Source: JAZRUF01 sp045652405 (GTDB lineage Bacteria; Bacillota; Clostridia; Oscillospirales; JAAYXM01). From it: a DNA stretch of 14,136 bases. Location of the stretch: NCBI GenBank assembly GCA_045652405.1, contig JAZRUF010000022.1, positions 1-14,136 on the forward strand, in the 5' to 3' direction. The notes under the pieces were generated by a model that ran no database searches, was not told the origin of the DNA, and saw nothing but the letters and a program-made list of their open reading frames with translations. Positions 1 through 6,269 of the stretch are shown here, piece after piece. Numbering within the stretch: the first letter of the stretch is position 1; each line of letters opens with the position of its first letter. A program made the translations under genes and the position numbers.

Positions 1-651
1 TTCCGGCTGCAGATAGAGTGAATTTACGATATTTTTCTTGCGCTTGCCTTCGGTCCCGGTAACCGCCCAGGTCTTCTCCGGAAGCTCGCGTCCGGTTCCT
101 TCAGGGAACTCGACCGGCTCCATCATCTGGCCTAAGATACCGTCGCCCAGAATCATGACAGGGGTACGATACATATCAGCAATATCAAAAGCCTCGTATG
201 TAAGAGATACCATTTCCTGAACAGTGCTGGGTGCGAGTATCGGCAGGTGGAAGTCACCATGGCCTAAGCCGCGTGTTGCCTGATTATAGTCAGACTGCGA
301 CGGCTGAATACCGCCAAGGCCCGGACCGCCGCGCTGGATATTTACGATAACAGCCGGCAGGTCACAACCTACCAAATAGGATATACCCTCGCTCTTGAGT
401 GAAATTCCCGGGCTTGAGCTTGAGGTAAGAACGCGCTTGCCGGTAGATGCTGCACCGAGCACCATGTTGATAGCTGCGACCTCACTCTCCGCCTGAAGGA
501 ATGTGCCGCCTGCCTTGCGCATATGCTTTGCAAGGTAAGCTGCAACCTCAGTCTGCGGGGTTATGGGATAGCCGAAGAAGTAACGGCAGCCTGCACGAAT
601 AGCAGCTTCCGCCAGAGCTTCGTTGCCTTTCATCAAAACTTTCTCGCTCAT
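1..651 (-). CDS. vorB: 2-oxoacid:ferredoxin oxidoreductase alpha subunit (VorB-like), partial
   Basis: This is the alpha (pyrimidine-binding) subunit of a 2-oxoacid:ferredoxin oxidoreductase, which decarboxylates 2-oxoacids to acyl-CoA in the cytoplasm while reducing ferredoxin. 217 residues are visible from the ATG at 649-651, and the frame is open to the left edge; full proteins of this type have about 350 residues, so the C-terminal third is missing. Visible family features are the N-terminal MKGNEALAEAAIRAGC segment, FGYPITPQTE near residue 27, an AESE motif near residue 55, SSSSPGISLK and the glycine-rich NIQRGGPGLGGIQPSQSD. An AGGGGAGG ribosome site precedes the ATG and the ferredoxin subunit lies 20 bases upstream. 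The VorB subtype (branched-chain 2-oxoacids) is the best guess from this gene order, but KorA (2-oxoglutarate) is possible; substrate cannot be fixed from sequence. The beta and gamma subunits should lie just beyond the edge. Confidence 0.9.
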   Translation of the reverse strand, partial: MSEKVLMKGNEALAEAAIRAGCRYFFGYPITPQTEVAAYLAKHMRKAGGTFLQAESEVAAINMVLGAASTGKRVLTSSSSPGISLKSEGISYLVGCDLPAVIVNIQRGGPGLGGIQPSQSDYNQATRGLGHGDFHLPILAPSTVQEMVSLTYEAFDIADMYRTPVMILGDGILGQMMEPVEFPEGTGRELPEKTWAVTGTEGKRKKNIVNSLYLQPE

Positions 652-671
652 TTGATCTAAAACCTCCCCTT

Positions 672-878
672 TTACTTCTCTACTCGGATGACAACATCCG
701 GGCACATTGTTGCACAAATAGCACAGCCTATGCACTTTTCAGGCTCCGCCATCTGAGCAGGATTAAAGCCTTTTTTGTTAATTCGATCCTGAGCCATCTC
801 AAGAATCTTCTTCGGGCATACATGGACGCATAATCCACAGCCCTTACACTCGTCCTCACGGAAAGTTACCTTTGGCAT
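672..878 (-). CDS. vorD: 4Fe-4S ferredoxin subunit (delta) of 2-oxoacid oxidoreductase
   Basis: A 68-residue protein with two bacterial-ferredoxin cluster motifs, CKGCGLCVHVCP at residues 11-22 and CIGCAICATMCP at 49-60. It should bind two [4Fe-4S] clusters and pass electrons from the thiamine-diphosphate site of the 2-oxoacid oxidoreductase to soluble ferredoxin. Size and position directly ahead of the alpha subunit fit the delta subunit of VOR/KOR enzymes. The start is supported by an AAGGAGG ribosome site about nine bases upstream. It lies between the P-loop ATPase (35 bases upstream) and the alpha subunit (20 bases downstream), all on the minus strand, so the three are very likely cotranscribed. 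The assignment as a subunit rather than a free ferredoxin rests on the context. Confidence 0.88.
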   Translation of the reverse strand: MPKVTFREDECKGCGLCVHVCPKKILEMAQDRINKKGFNPAQMAEPEKCIGCAICATMCPDVVIRVEK

Positions 879-913
879 AAAAATGTACCTCCTTATATGC
901 TAAAGACAAAATT

Positions 914-1573
914 TTACTTATTCCAATACTCCTTAGTGTATATACGAACCGGGAAAGGGTTGGGCACATCAATTGCGCCGAGCTCCTCCGGATACGCAGT
1001 CATAACAAGCGGGATACCCGCCATTTTGCAGACCTCATCGGCATAGCTGACTGAAGCTTTCACATGCTCTTTAGTCGTCAGCTTTCCTAAATTTGAGTTA
1101 TTTACAACTCCGTTAAATTTCACATGGCAAGCCTCTTCTATCTCGCGCATTACCTCAATTGTATCCTCAGGTGTGCGCGTATCCGGGCGATACATGCTTA
1201 TTACAAGAAGCATGTGATAGTCGCCACACTCCTCCAAAAGCTCGGCAAAACGCCCGAGAGCATATGCTCCGCGGTCATCACCACCCAAATCCACAACTGA
1301 ATACCCGGGTGCTGAAAAAATAGAGTACGCAGCGGCGGGAATTGCCGGCAAATCCACATTTGAATTTGCAAACTCGGAGGCTATCATTCTTATACCGCAC
1401 TCACCTAAAAGCTTCTCACTGTCCTTAGTGCGGAAATAGGGATTTACAATATCCAAATCGCATACGGATACGTCCTCACCGCTTTCTCTCAGCTTGAGCG
1501 CATAATTTACCGCCAGATTTGTTTTTCCGCTGCCGTAGTGACCTGCGAATACAGTTATTTTTTTACCGTTCAT
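914..1573 (-). CDS. ParA/MinD-like P-loop ATPase ahead of 2-oxoacid oxidoreductase genes
   Basis: A 219-residue P-loop NTPase. Residues 11-18 (GHYGSGKT) are the Walker A loop, residues 38-48 (CDLDIVNPYFR) match the second acidic motif of SIMIBI/ParA-type NTPases, residues 95-100 (DLGGDD) look like the Walker B/switch region, and 158-162 (NNSNL) may contact the base. It lacks the classical deviant KGGxGKT loop of MinD. The frame is open for 62 codons further upstream (to 1759), but the ATG at 1571-1573 is preferred: an AAAGGTGG ribosome site lies just ahead, a promoter ends at 1611, and the upstream residues have no family character. It heads the oxidoreductase operon. Similar ATPases accompany such operons in other Clostridia, as I recall, but the role is not established; cluster assembly or cofactor loading is conjecture. 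Confidence 0.8.
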   Translation of the reverse strand: MNGKKITVFAGHYGSGKTNLAVNYALKLRESGEDVSVCDLDIVNPYFRTKDSEKLLGECGIRMIASEFANSNVDLPAIPAAAYSIFSAPGYSVVDLGGDDRGAYALGRFAELLEECGDYHMLLVISMYRPDTRTPEDTIEVMREIEEACHVKFNGVVNNSNLGKLTTKEHVKASVSYADEVCKMAGIPLVMTAYPEELGAIDVPNPFPVRIYTKEYWNK

Positions 1574-1610
1574 ATTCGTCACCCACCTTTTGCTTACCGG
1601 ATAATATATT

Positions 1611-1639
1611 ATTATAGCAAAGTAATTTATTATTTGCAA
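1611..1639 (-). promoter_or_regulatory. Promoter of the 2-oxoacid oxidoreductase operon
   Basis: On the minus strand, TTGCAA (1634-1639) and a perfect TATAAT (1611-1616) are separated by 17 bases. The -10 box lies about 37 bases ahead of the preferred ATG at 1573, which leaves a short leader and excludes the longer upstream reading frame. Confidence 0.65.
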
Positions 1640-1774
1640 CGTCAAAGACACGCTTTCTTTCGTAAAATATTCGTTTTTTTTGTTTATTTTGACATTTGCA
1701 CCGCGCCTGAATTCAACGCATTTTCTTGTTAATTCGTATTTTTGTATTTTCCTCTGCATAAACTATAAAAAACC

Positions 1775-1803
1775 TTGACTTTCAAATATCAATATACTAA
1801 AAT
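1775..1803 (+). promoter_or_regulatory. Promoter of nanE
   Basis: TTGACT (1775-1780), a 17-base spacer and TAAAAT (1798-1803) form a good sigma-A-type promoter about 40 bases ahead of the nanE start codon. It is divergent from the promoter at 1611-1639. Confidence 0.65.
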
Positions 1804-1824
1804 ACAGCTGTACTTGCGGCTGTA
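1803..1824 (+). promoter_or_regulatory. Inverted repeat at the nanE transcription start, possible operator
   Basis: TACAGC (1803-1808) and GCTGTA (1819-1824) are exact inverted copies separated by 10 bases. The repeat overlaps the end of the -10 box and the expected +1 of nanE, where a repressor site would act. It could also be a short hairpin in the leader. No regulator gene is nearby. Confidence 0.35.
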
Positions 1825-1844
1825 AGAAAAAGGAGTATTTTTTC

Positions 1845-2534
1845 ATGCACAAACCCGATTTCTTTAAAGCCACCCAGGGAAAACTCATTGTCTCCTGCCA
1901 AGCACTCAGCGACGAACCTCTCCACAGTCCGTATATCATGTCGCGTATGGCATATGCGGCAAAGCTCGGCGGAGCCGCGGGTATACGCGCAAACTCAATA
2001 GCGGATATTTGCGACATACGCAAAATTGTGGATTTGCCGATGATAGGAATAATAAAGCGTGTGCACGAAAACTGCGATGTTTACATTACGCCGACAGTTT
2101 CCGAGGTTGACGAGCTTGTTTCCGCGGGTGTTGAGGTCATCGCGATGGATGCCACCGACCGTACCCGCCCTACTGGCAGAACTATAGCTGAAGATTTTCC
2201 GGAGATAAGAAAAAAGTATCCAAATCAGCTTTTTATGGCAGATTGTGCAACGTTCGAGGACGCTATTCGCGCGGTCGAGCTTGGTTTTGACTGCGTGGGC
2301 ACTACACTACGCGGGTATACGGATGAGACGAAAGAAATTAAAATTCCAGACTTCGAATTTATAGCAAAGCTCGGCGTTGAAATCCACATCCCGGTAATCG
2401 CCGAGGGCGGGATATGGAGTCCTGAGGAGTTAAAAAAGGTTATGAACATCCCCGGAATACACGCAGCAGTCGTCGGCAGTGCAATAACTCGCCCGATGGA
2501 GATAACTAAAAAATACGTCGCTGCAATATCATAA
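1845..2534 (+). CDS. nanE: N-acetylmannosamine-6-phosphate 2-epimerase
   Basis: A cytoplasmic TIM-barrel epimerase that converts N-acetylmannosamine-6-phosphate to N-acetylglucosamine-6-phosphate in sialic acid (N-acetylneuraminate) breakdown. At 229 residues it has the normal family length. Typical features are IVSCQAL at residues 15-21, GIRAN at 46-50, IGIIKR at 67-72 containing the conserved lysine (K71), the stretch TPTVSEVDELVSAG with MDAT at 101-104, AEGGIW at 186-191 containing the conserved acidic residue E187, and VVGSAITRP near the C-terminus binding phosphate. AAGGAG lies about 10 bases ahead of the ATG. The gene has its own promoter and no nanA, nanK or transporter beside it, so it is separated from the rest of the pathway here. 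Coding-like sequence continues in the same frame after the TAA. Confidence 0.95.
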   Translation: MHKPDFFKATQGKLIVSCQALSDEPLHSPYIMSRMAYAAKLGGAAGIRANSIADICDIRKIVDLPMIGIIKRVHENCDVYITPTVSEVDELVSAGVEVIAMDATDRTRPTGRTIAEDFPEIRKKYPNQLFMADCATFEDAIRAVELGFDCVGTTLRGYTDETKEIKIPDFEFIAKLGVEIHIPVIAEGGIWSPEELKKVMNIPGIHAAVVGSAITRPMEITKKYVAAIS

Positions 2535-2684
2535 AATGTATCTCCTACCGGCAAGGTAGTTCGCGATAACAGAACCGTTGAGCTTATGCGCAACAATCTT
2601 ACGTTCTCTTTCTTTTTGGATTCCACGGTTATGAATGATAAAATTTCCCATGAGAACGCACTCAAGCTTCTCGGCATGGCATAA
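2535..2684 (+). pseudogene. In-frame coding-like remnant after nanE, possibly a shikimate-kinase-like fragment
   Basis: Directly after the nanE stop codon the same frame stays open for 49 codons up to a TAA at 2682-2684. The product has ordinary protein character (for example TGKVVRDNRTVELMRNN, then FFLDS, and NALKLLGMA at the end). There is no convincing start codon with a ribosome site, so it is not a functional gene as it stands. By eye, TGKVVRDN...LMRNN...FFLD recalls the shikimate kinase segment TGGGVV...N...L...FLD, but the ATP-binding loop is absent and this likeness is weak. It may be the relic of a lost neighbour, or a chance open frame. Confidence 0.3.
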
Positions 2685-2701
2685 GCCCTATAATGTATGT
2701 A

Positions 2702-2731
2702 AAAATGCTGCAACGTTTGTTGCAGCATTTT
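2702..2731. terminator. Bidirectional terminator between nanE and the ABC transporter operon
   Basis: A perfect 13-base stem (AAAATGCTGCAAC paired with GTTGCAGCATTTT) closes a GTTT loop, with a run of six T on the plus strand and A-rich sequence on the other side. It ends nanE transcription on the plus strand and the transporter operon on the minus strand. Confidence 0.88.
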
Positions 2732-2734
2732 TTA

Positions 2735-3535
2735 TTAATCTTCTTTTTTCATACTCTGGTTAAAGCTTCCCAGGAAAGCATTTATGCGCTCATTGCCGGA
2801 ATTTGAAAGAACATCATCCGGAGCACCGTCTGCTACGATTACGCCGCCGTCCATAAATATGATACGGTCGGATACATCGCGCGCAAATGCCATCTCATGC
2901 GTTACGATGACCATCGTCATCTTCTCCTCGGCAAGCTGACGTATAACGCGCAGAACCTCAAGCGTAAGCTCAGGGTCTAATGCGGATGTCGGCTCGTCGA
3001 AGAACAGGATATCCGGATGCAATGCCAGAGCGCGCGCTATTGCGACACGCTGTTGTTGTCCGCCGGAGAGCTCATTGGGATAATTGTTTACCTTATCCGC
3101 AAGCCCGACCCGCGCAAGCAGTGACAGTGCAGAAATTCTGATTTCCTCAAGGATTTGCCTTTTGTTTGAGCGATAATCTTCCCTCTCCTTAGCCAGAAGA
3201 GACGGTGCAAGCATTACATTCTCAAGAGCCGAATACTGCGGGAACAGGTTGTAGGACTGGAACACGAGTCCGCACGCAAGCTGCCAACGGCGCTGGTCCT
3301 GTTTGGACTTTCCCGCACTGTTGGATGAGTCATACACATTATTTCCGTTGATTGTTATTCTGCCACTTGTCGGAATTTCAAGCGCATTCAAGCAGCGCAA
3401 AAGCGTAGTCTTACCGCTGCCCGACGAGCCTATAACCGAAAGCACCTCACCCTTTTCCATAGAAAAGTTAATGCCTTTTAAAACCTCGGTTTTGCCGAAG
3501 CTTTTATATAGATTATTGACTTCTAAAATAGCCAT
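2735..3535 (-). CDS. Polar amino-acid ABC transporter ATP-binding protein (GlnQ/HisP type)
   Basis: The cytoplasmic ATPase of an amino-acid importer, 266 residues. All motifs are intact: Walker A GSSGSGKT (36-43), Q-loop Q93 in FQSYNLFPQ, signature LSGGQ (156-160), Walker B ILFFDE (176-181) and the H-loop histidine (H213) in VTHEM. A polar insert at about residues 66-84 (DSSNSAGKSKQDQRR) makes it a little longer than the usual 240-250 residues. It is the last gene of the operon, six bases after the permease stop; its ribosome site (AAGGG) lies at the end of the permease gene. It pairs with the permease and the lipoprotein upstream. Substrate is an amino acid or a close analogue; the exact one is not readable. 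Confidence 0.93.
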   Translation of the reverse strand: MAILEVNNLYKSFGKTEVLKGINFSMEKGEVLSVIGSSGSGKTTLLRCLNALEIPTSGRITINGNNVYDSSNSAGKSKQDQRRWQLACGLVFQSYNLFPQYSALENVMLAPSLLAKEREDYRSNKRQILEEIRISALSLLARVGLADKVNNYPNELSGGQQQRVAIARALALHPDILFFDEPTSALDPELTLEVLRVIRQLAEEKMTMVIVTHEMAFARDVSDRIIFMDGGVIVADGAPDDVLSNSGNERINAFLGSFNQSMKKED

Positions 3536-3541
3536 AATTTT

Positions 3542-4252
3542 CTAACCCTTATAATAGTCTAATTTCTTCTCTATGTATCCGAAGACAAGAGTAAGAATTC
3601 CGTTAAATGCCAGGAAATACAGTGCTGTCGAAAACAGCGGAACGATAAGTCCCTGCTTGGTAAAGCGCTCAGCACACATGATAATCTCGGTAACCGCGAC
3701 CACACGTGCAAGAGATGTATCCTTTACAAGAGTAATTATCTCATTTCCCATCGGAGGTATAATACGCTTTATAACCTGCGGGAAAATCACACGGAAGAAC
3801 GTCTGGCTCTTGGTCATGCCCAGAACCTGGCACGCTTCGTACTGCCCCTTAGGTATAGCCTCTATACCGCCTCTGTATATTTCCGAAAAATATGCGGCAT
3901 AGTTTATCGCAAACGCGATAAGAACCGCAAGTTCTCTTGAGCGAAGCGGCATATCAAACATAAGCCCCGGTGCGTATAATACGACAAAAATTTGGAGCAT
4001 CAGGGGCGTACCCCTGATGATCCAAACAAATGTGCGTGTCAACAAACGAAGCGGAGCAAAGTTTGCTATCGCTTTTAAAATTTTCGATGAGCTTATCCGC
4101 TCTAAAAATCGCAACGGTCTGAATTTTGACATCGAGCCGAATGCAACTATAAGTCCGAGCGGAATTGCCGTGATCAGCGTAACTGCAAATATCATGCAGT
4201 TTATGCCGAACCCTTCGGTCAAAGACCGAATAACAACTTCAAAAGTTGACAT
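3542..4252 (-). CDS. Amino-acid ABC transporter permease (HisM/GlnP type)
   Basis: The membrane subunit of the importer, 236 residues. Hydrophobic segments lie near residues 17-38, 83-100, 107-125, 182-195 and 203-226. The conserved segment FVWIIRGTPLMLQ (75-87) is present, as is the EAA loop that docks the ATPase, EAIPKGQYEACQVLGMTKSQ (131-150), followed by FPQVIKRIIPP. A linker of about 30 residues (41-72) after the first membrane segment is longer than in many relatives. The start ATG at 4250-4252 follows AAAGGCGG, which sits just after the lipoprotein stop codon; the gap to that gene is 20 bases. A single permease is encoded, so the channel is probably a homodimer. Confidence 0.92.
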   Translation of the reverse strand: MSTFEVVIRSLTEGFGINCMIFAVTLITAIPLGLIVAFGSMSKFRPLRFLERISSSKILKAIANFAPLRLLTRTFVWIIRGTPLMLQIFVVLYAPGLMFDMPLRSRELAVLIAFAINYAAYFSEIYRGGIEAIPKGQYEACQVLGMTKSQTFFRVIFPQVIKRIIPPMGNEIITLVKDTSLARVVAVTEIIMCAERFTKQGLIVPLFSTALYFLAFNGILTLVFGYIEKKLDYYKG

Positions 4253-4272
4253 AAGCTATATTCCGCCTTTAA

Positions 4273-5103
4273 TTATTCCTTGATAAGAAGATTCTGGAGT
4301 TTGTAATTCTCAGCGATGATATCGAGAGTGCCGTCAGCAATCAGCTCGTCTATAGCAGCATTTACCTTCTCAGCCATATCGCTTCCCTTGCGGAATGCAA
4401 TGCCGTACTCCTCGGGAGCGAACTCGCGCTCTTCGATTGCTACGAGGTCTGCAAAGTCGGTGCCTTCGCCGATAGAACCGATAGAAGTTACATAGTCAAC
4501 GATTGCAATATCGGAAGTGCCTGCTGCAACGTCCATAAGAGCCTTAGCCATGGAGTCAACCGGAGTGAAGGTTGCGTCTGCAAAGAACTCATCAGCAGTT
4601 GCAAGCTCTTCACCTGCAGAACCTGCCTCAGCAACAACAATTGCGCCTGCAGTGCTCTCAGCAAACTTATCCAGGTTCTCTGCCTTAACTACCATAACCT
4701 GACGGTTCTTCATATACGGCTGAGAGATTTCCATATTAGCGCGTCTCTCATCGGTAATGGTCATACCGTTCCAGATGCAGTCGATATTCTTTGCATTGAG
4801 CTCAATTTCCTTTGAATCCCAGTTGATTTCAATGAATTCCGGCTCAACGCCGAGCTTCTCACAAACTGCTTTGCCAAACTCAGTTTCAAAGCCGACAAGC
4901 TCGTTTGTAGCATTGTCATAGTAATTCATCGGAGCAAACAGAGTCATACCGATGACCATTTTGCCCTTTTCTGCAACATAGTCAAAATCGCTCTCGACCG
5001 CTGCATTGTCATTTACCTCTGCGTCATTTGCGTTGTTGGTACAGCCTGCGAGCATGGTTACCATCATCACAGCTGCCATTAATACTGCTAAAAACTTGCG
5101 CAT
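4273..5103 (-). CDS. Amino-acid ABC transporter substrate-binding lipoprotein (family 3)
   Basis: The extracellular receptor of the importer, 276 residues. It has a lipoprotein signal peptide with a charged MRK start, a hydrophobic core and the lipobox LAGC, so Cys21 should be lipidated and anchored to the outer membrane face of the cell. An acidic linker (about residues 22-40) precedes the bilobed family-3 solute-binding domain, with GFETEFGKAVCEKLG and the later MTITDERRANMEISQPYM segment typical of polar amino-acid receptors. AGGAGG lies about eight bases ahead of the ATG. It is the first gene of the transporter operon, behind the promoter at 5154-5182. The ligand is not certain; glutamine, cystine or another polar amino acid are all plausible. 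Confidence 0.93.
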   Translation of the reverse strand: MRKFLAVLMAAVMMVTMLAGCTNNANDAEVNDNAAVESDFDYVAEKGKMVIGMTLFAPMNYYDNATNELVGFETEFGKAVCEKLGVEPEFIEINWDSKEIELNAKNIDCIWNGMTITDERRANMEISQPYMKNRQVMVVKAENLDKFAESTAGAIVVAEAGSAGEELATADEFFADATFTPVDSMAKALMDVAAGTSDIAIVDYVTSIGSIGEGTDFADLVAIEEREFAPEEYGIAFRKGSDMAEKVNAAIDELIADGTLDIIAENYKLQNLLIKE

Positions 5104-5153
5104 TTTAAATTCCTCCTGAAAAAATTTTTTGGCTTACGCCTTTTAGCCTATTC

Positions 5154-5182
5154 AGTATACCACATTACATTAGCGTAGTAAA
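5154..5182 (-). promoter_or_regulatory. Promoter of the amino-acid ABC transporter operon
   Basis: On the minus strand, TTTACT (5177-5182), 17 bases and TATACT (5154-5159), with TGG just ahead of the -10 giving an extended -10 element. It lies about 50 bases ahead of the lipoprotein start. Confidence 0.65.
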
Positions 5183-5211
5183 GCGAAAAATTGATAAAAT
5201 TTTATTTTTTT

Positions 5212-5253
5212 AAAAAAACAACCGCAACACTACTGTGCTGCGGTTGTTTTTTA
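5212..5253 (-). terminator. Terminator of the oxidoreductase transcript
   Basis: ACAACCGCA and TGCGGTTGT pair, continue through one A/C mismatch into CAC/GTG and close on a TACT loop; A-runs and T-runs flank both sides. It starts four bases after the stop codon of the oxidoreductase at 5258 and insulates the transporter promoter downstream. Confidence 0.85.
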
Positions 5254-5257
5254 TAGG

Positions 5258-6142
5258 TTATATTTCAAACTTATTTACTTTTACAAGCTCGCCGGTCTGC
5301 ATGGATTTGTTAATTGCATTTAAGATAAATACCGGTGTTATTAGCTCTTCATAGCTCATAACCGGCTTGCCGGAGCGAACCATATGAGCGAAGCGCTCAA
5401 ACTCACGCAGATAGTTATCAGCGCCCAGCTCAATTTCTTTATGATACACTTTACTCTGCTCGTAAATAGTAGCAGAATATGCGTATGAGCCGTAGTGACC
5501 GGTTACGTCAAAGTCCTTATAGCGTGCGATAAATGTCGCGCTGTCTTCGCGTGAAACCGCCTGAACCGCTTCAATGTCATATCCGAAAATCTCGCACATA
5601 ATCTGTACCAGATGCTGTGAGTAAAAGAAGAAATTGCCCCACTCGTTTTTAAGATTTACAGGAGCTGAAACCGCACCACCGAATACTTTCTCGAGCTTTC
5701 CGGACTGCATAAGATCCTTCATGCACTGCGTATCGTCAACCACGCCGCAGGTGGAGCCTCCGCAGAGCAGTGCATTGTTCTTCTTTGCAAGACGTACCAT
5801 CTCAAGAGCTTCAGCCTCGTCAAAGCTTGCAGGCTTGTCGATAAATGCCGGGATACCTGCCTCTATGTATTTCTTTGCGTAGGGGAAATGCTTTGCGCCG
5901 CTGCGCGCGGTGACCATGATAGCGTCAACCTTGCCAACCCATGCATTCGGGTCATCTGAAATTTCCGGAATACCGTAAGTCTCCGCAAGATATTTGTTTT
6001 CCTCAGGGTTATCGCCGCAGATACCTACGATTTCAAAATCCGGATACGGTACTCCGCCGAGCGCCTTATGACCCTTGCAGATAATTTCCGAGAATGCACG
6101 TGCATGTGAATTTTCAGTGCCGAGAATAGCTATTTTGTACAT
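5258..6142 (-). CDS. Gfo/Idh/MocA family oxidoreductase, shorter type
   Basis: A 294-residue cytoplasmic NAD(P)-dependent dehydrogenase of the Gfo/Idh/MocA family, which acts on sugars, inositols and their derivatives. The N-terminal Rossmann half opens with KIAILGTENSHARAF, in which the usual GxGxxG loop is replaced by GTENSH at residues 8-13. The family EKP motif appears as DKP at 102-104, providing the conserved lysine (K103). H177 in FYSQHLVQIM lies where relatives have a conserved active-site histidine. The C-terminal half is the expected substrate domain, somewhat short against a usual 330-380 residues. GAGGAG precedes the ATG at 6140-6142. It lies 127 bases after another family member and has its own candidate promoter. 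Substrate unknown. Confidence 0.85.
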   Translation of the reverse strand: MYKIAILGTENSHARAFSEIICKGHKALGGVPYPDFEIVGICGDNPEENKYLAETYGIPEISDDPNAWVGKVDAIMVTARSGAKHFPYAKKYIEAGIPAFIDKPASFDEAEALEMVRLAKKNNALLCGGSTCGVVDDTQCMKDLMQSGKLEKVFGGAVSAPVNLKNEWGNFFFYSQHLVQIMCEIFGYDIEAVQAVSREDSATFIARYKDFDVTGHYGSYAYSATIYEQSKVYHKEIELGADNYLREFERFAHMVRSGKPVMSYEELITPVFILNAINKSMQTGELVKVNKFEI

Positions 6143-6170
6143 TTAAAAACATCTCCTCATTCTATATTCC

Positions 6171-6186
6171 GGCGGAACGCTCCGCC
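6171..6186 (-). repeat. Small GC-rich hairpin in the leader of the shorter oxidoreductase gene
   Basis: GGCGGA and TCCGCC pair around a four-base loop, within an otherwise AT-rich spacer and about 20 bases ahead of the GAGGAG ribosome site. No T-run follows on the minus strand, so it does not look like a terminator. It may protect the 5' end of the downstream mRNA or affect its translation. Confidence 0.45.
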
Positions 6187-6218
6187 TTGTTTATTATATT
6201 TTAATCTATTTCTAAAAT

Positions 6219-6262
6219 CAATGACTTATTATACGATTATTATCTCGTATAATAAGTCATTG
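6219..6262. repeat. Perfect 18-base inverted repeat between the two oxidoreductase genes
   Basis: CAATGACTTATTATACGA (6219-6236) and its exact inverse (6245-6262) are separated by eight bases. The repeat begins eight bases after the stop codon of the upstream oxidoreductase and covers the -35 box and spacer of a candidate promoter for the downstream one. It could be an operator, or the stem of a weak terminator or processing site; the following minus-strand bases (ATTTTAGAAAT) are only partly T-rich. Confidence 0.8.
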
Positions 6263-6266
6263 TCAA
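6239..6266 (-). promoter_or_regulatory. Candidate internal promoter for the shorter oxidoreductase gene
   Basis: A consensus TTGACA (6261-6266) and GATAAT (6239-6244) lie 16 bases apart on the minus strand. The spacer and one base pair of the -35 overlap belong to the right arm of the inverted repeat, and the -10 falls in its loop; another TATAAT lies in the left arm (6228-6233). This suggests separate, possibly repressed transcription of the downstream gene. Confidence 0.45.
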
Positions 6267-6269
6267 ATT

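Noticed and set aside
2225..2728. A 167-codon minus-strand frame covering the nanE end and the remnant
   Set aside because: It starts inside the terminator hairpin, runs antisense to the well-supported nanE and has no ribosome site or recognisable sequence.
5119..5148. Leader structure ahead of the transporter lipoprotein (GGCT-N10-AGCC next to a 12-base A/T palindrome), considered as an attenuator or riboswitch
   Set aside because: The stem is only four bases, the T-run is separated from it by an A-run, and no known riboswitch core is visible.
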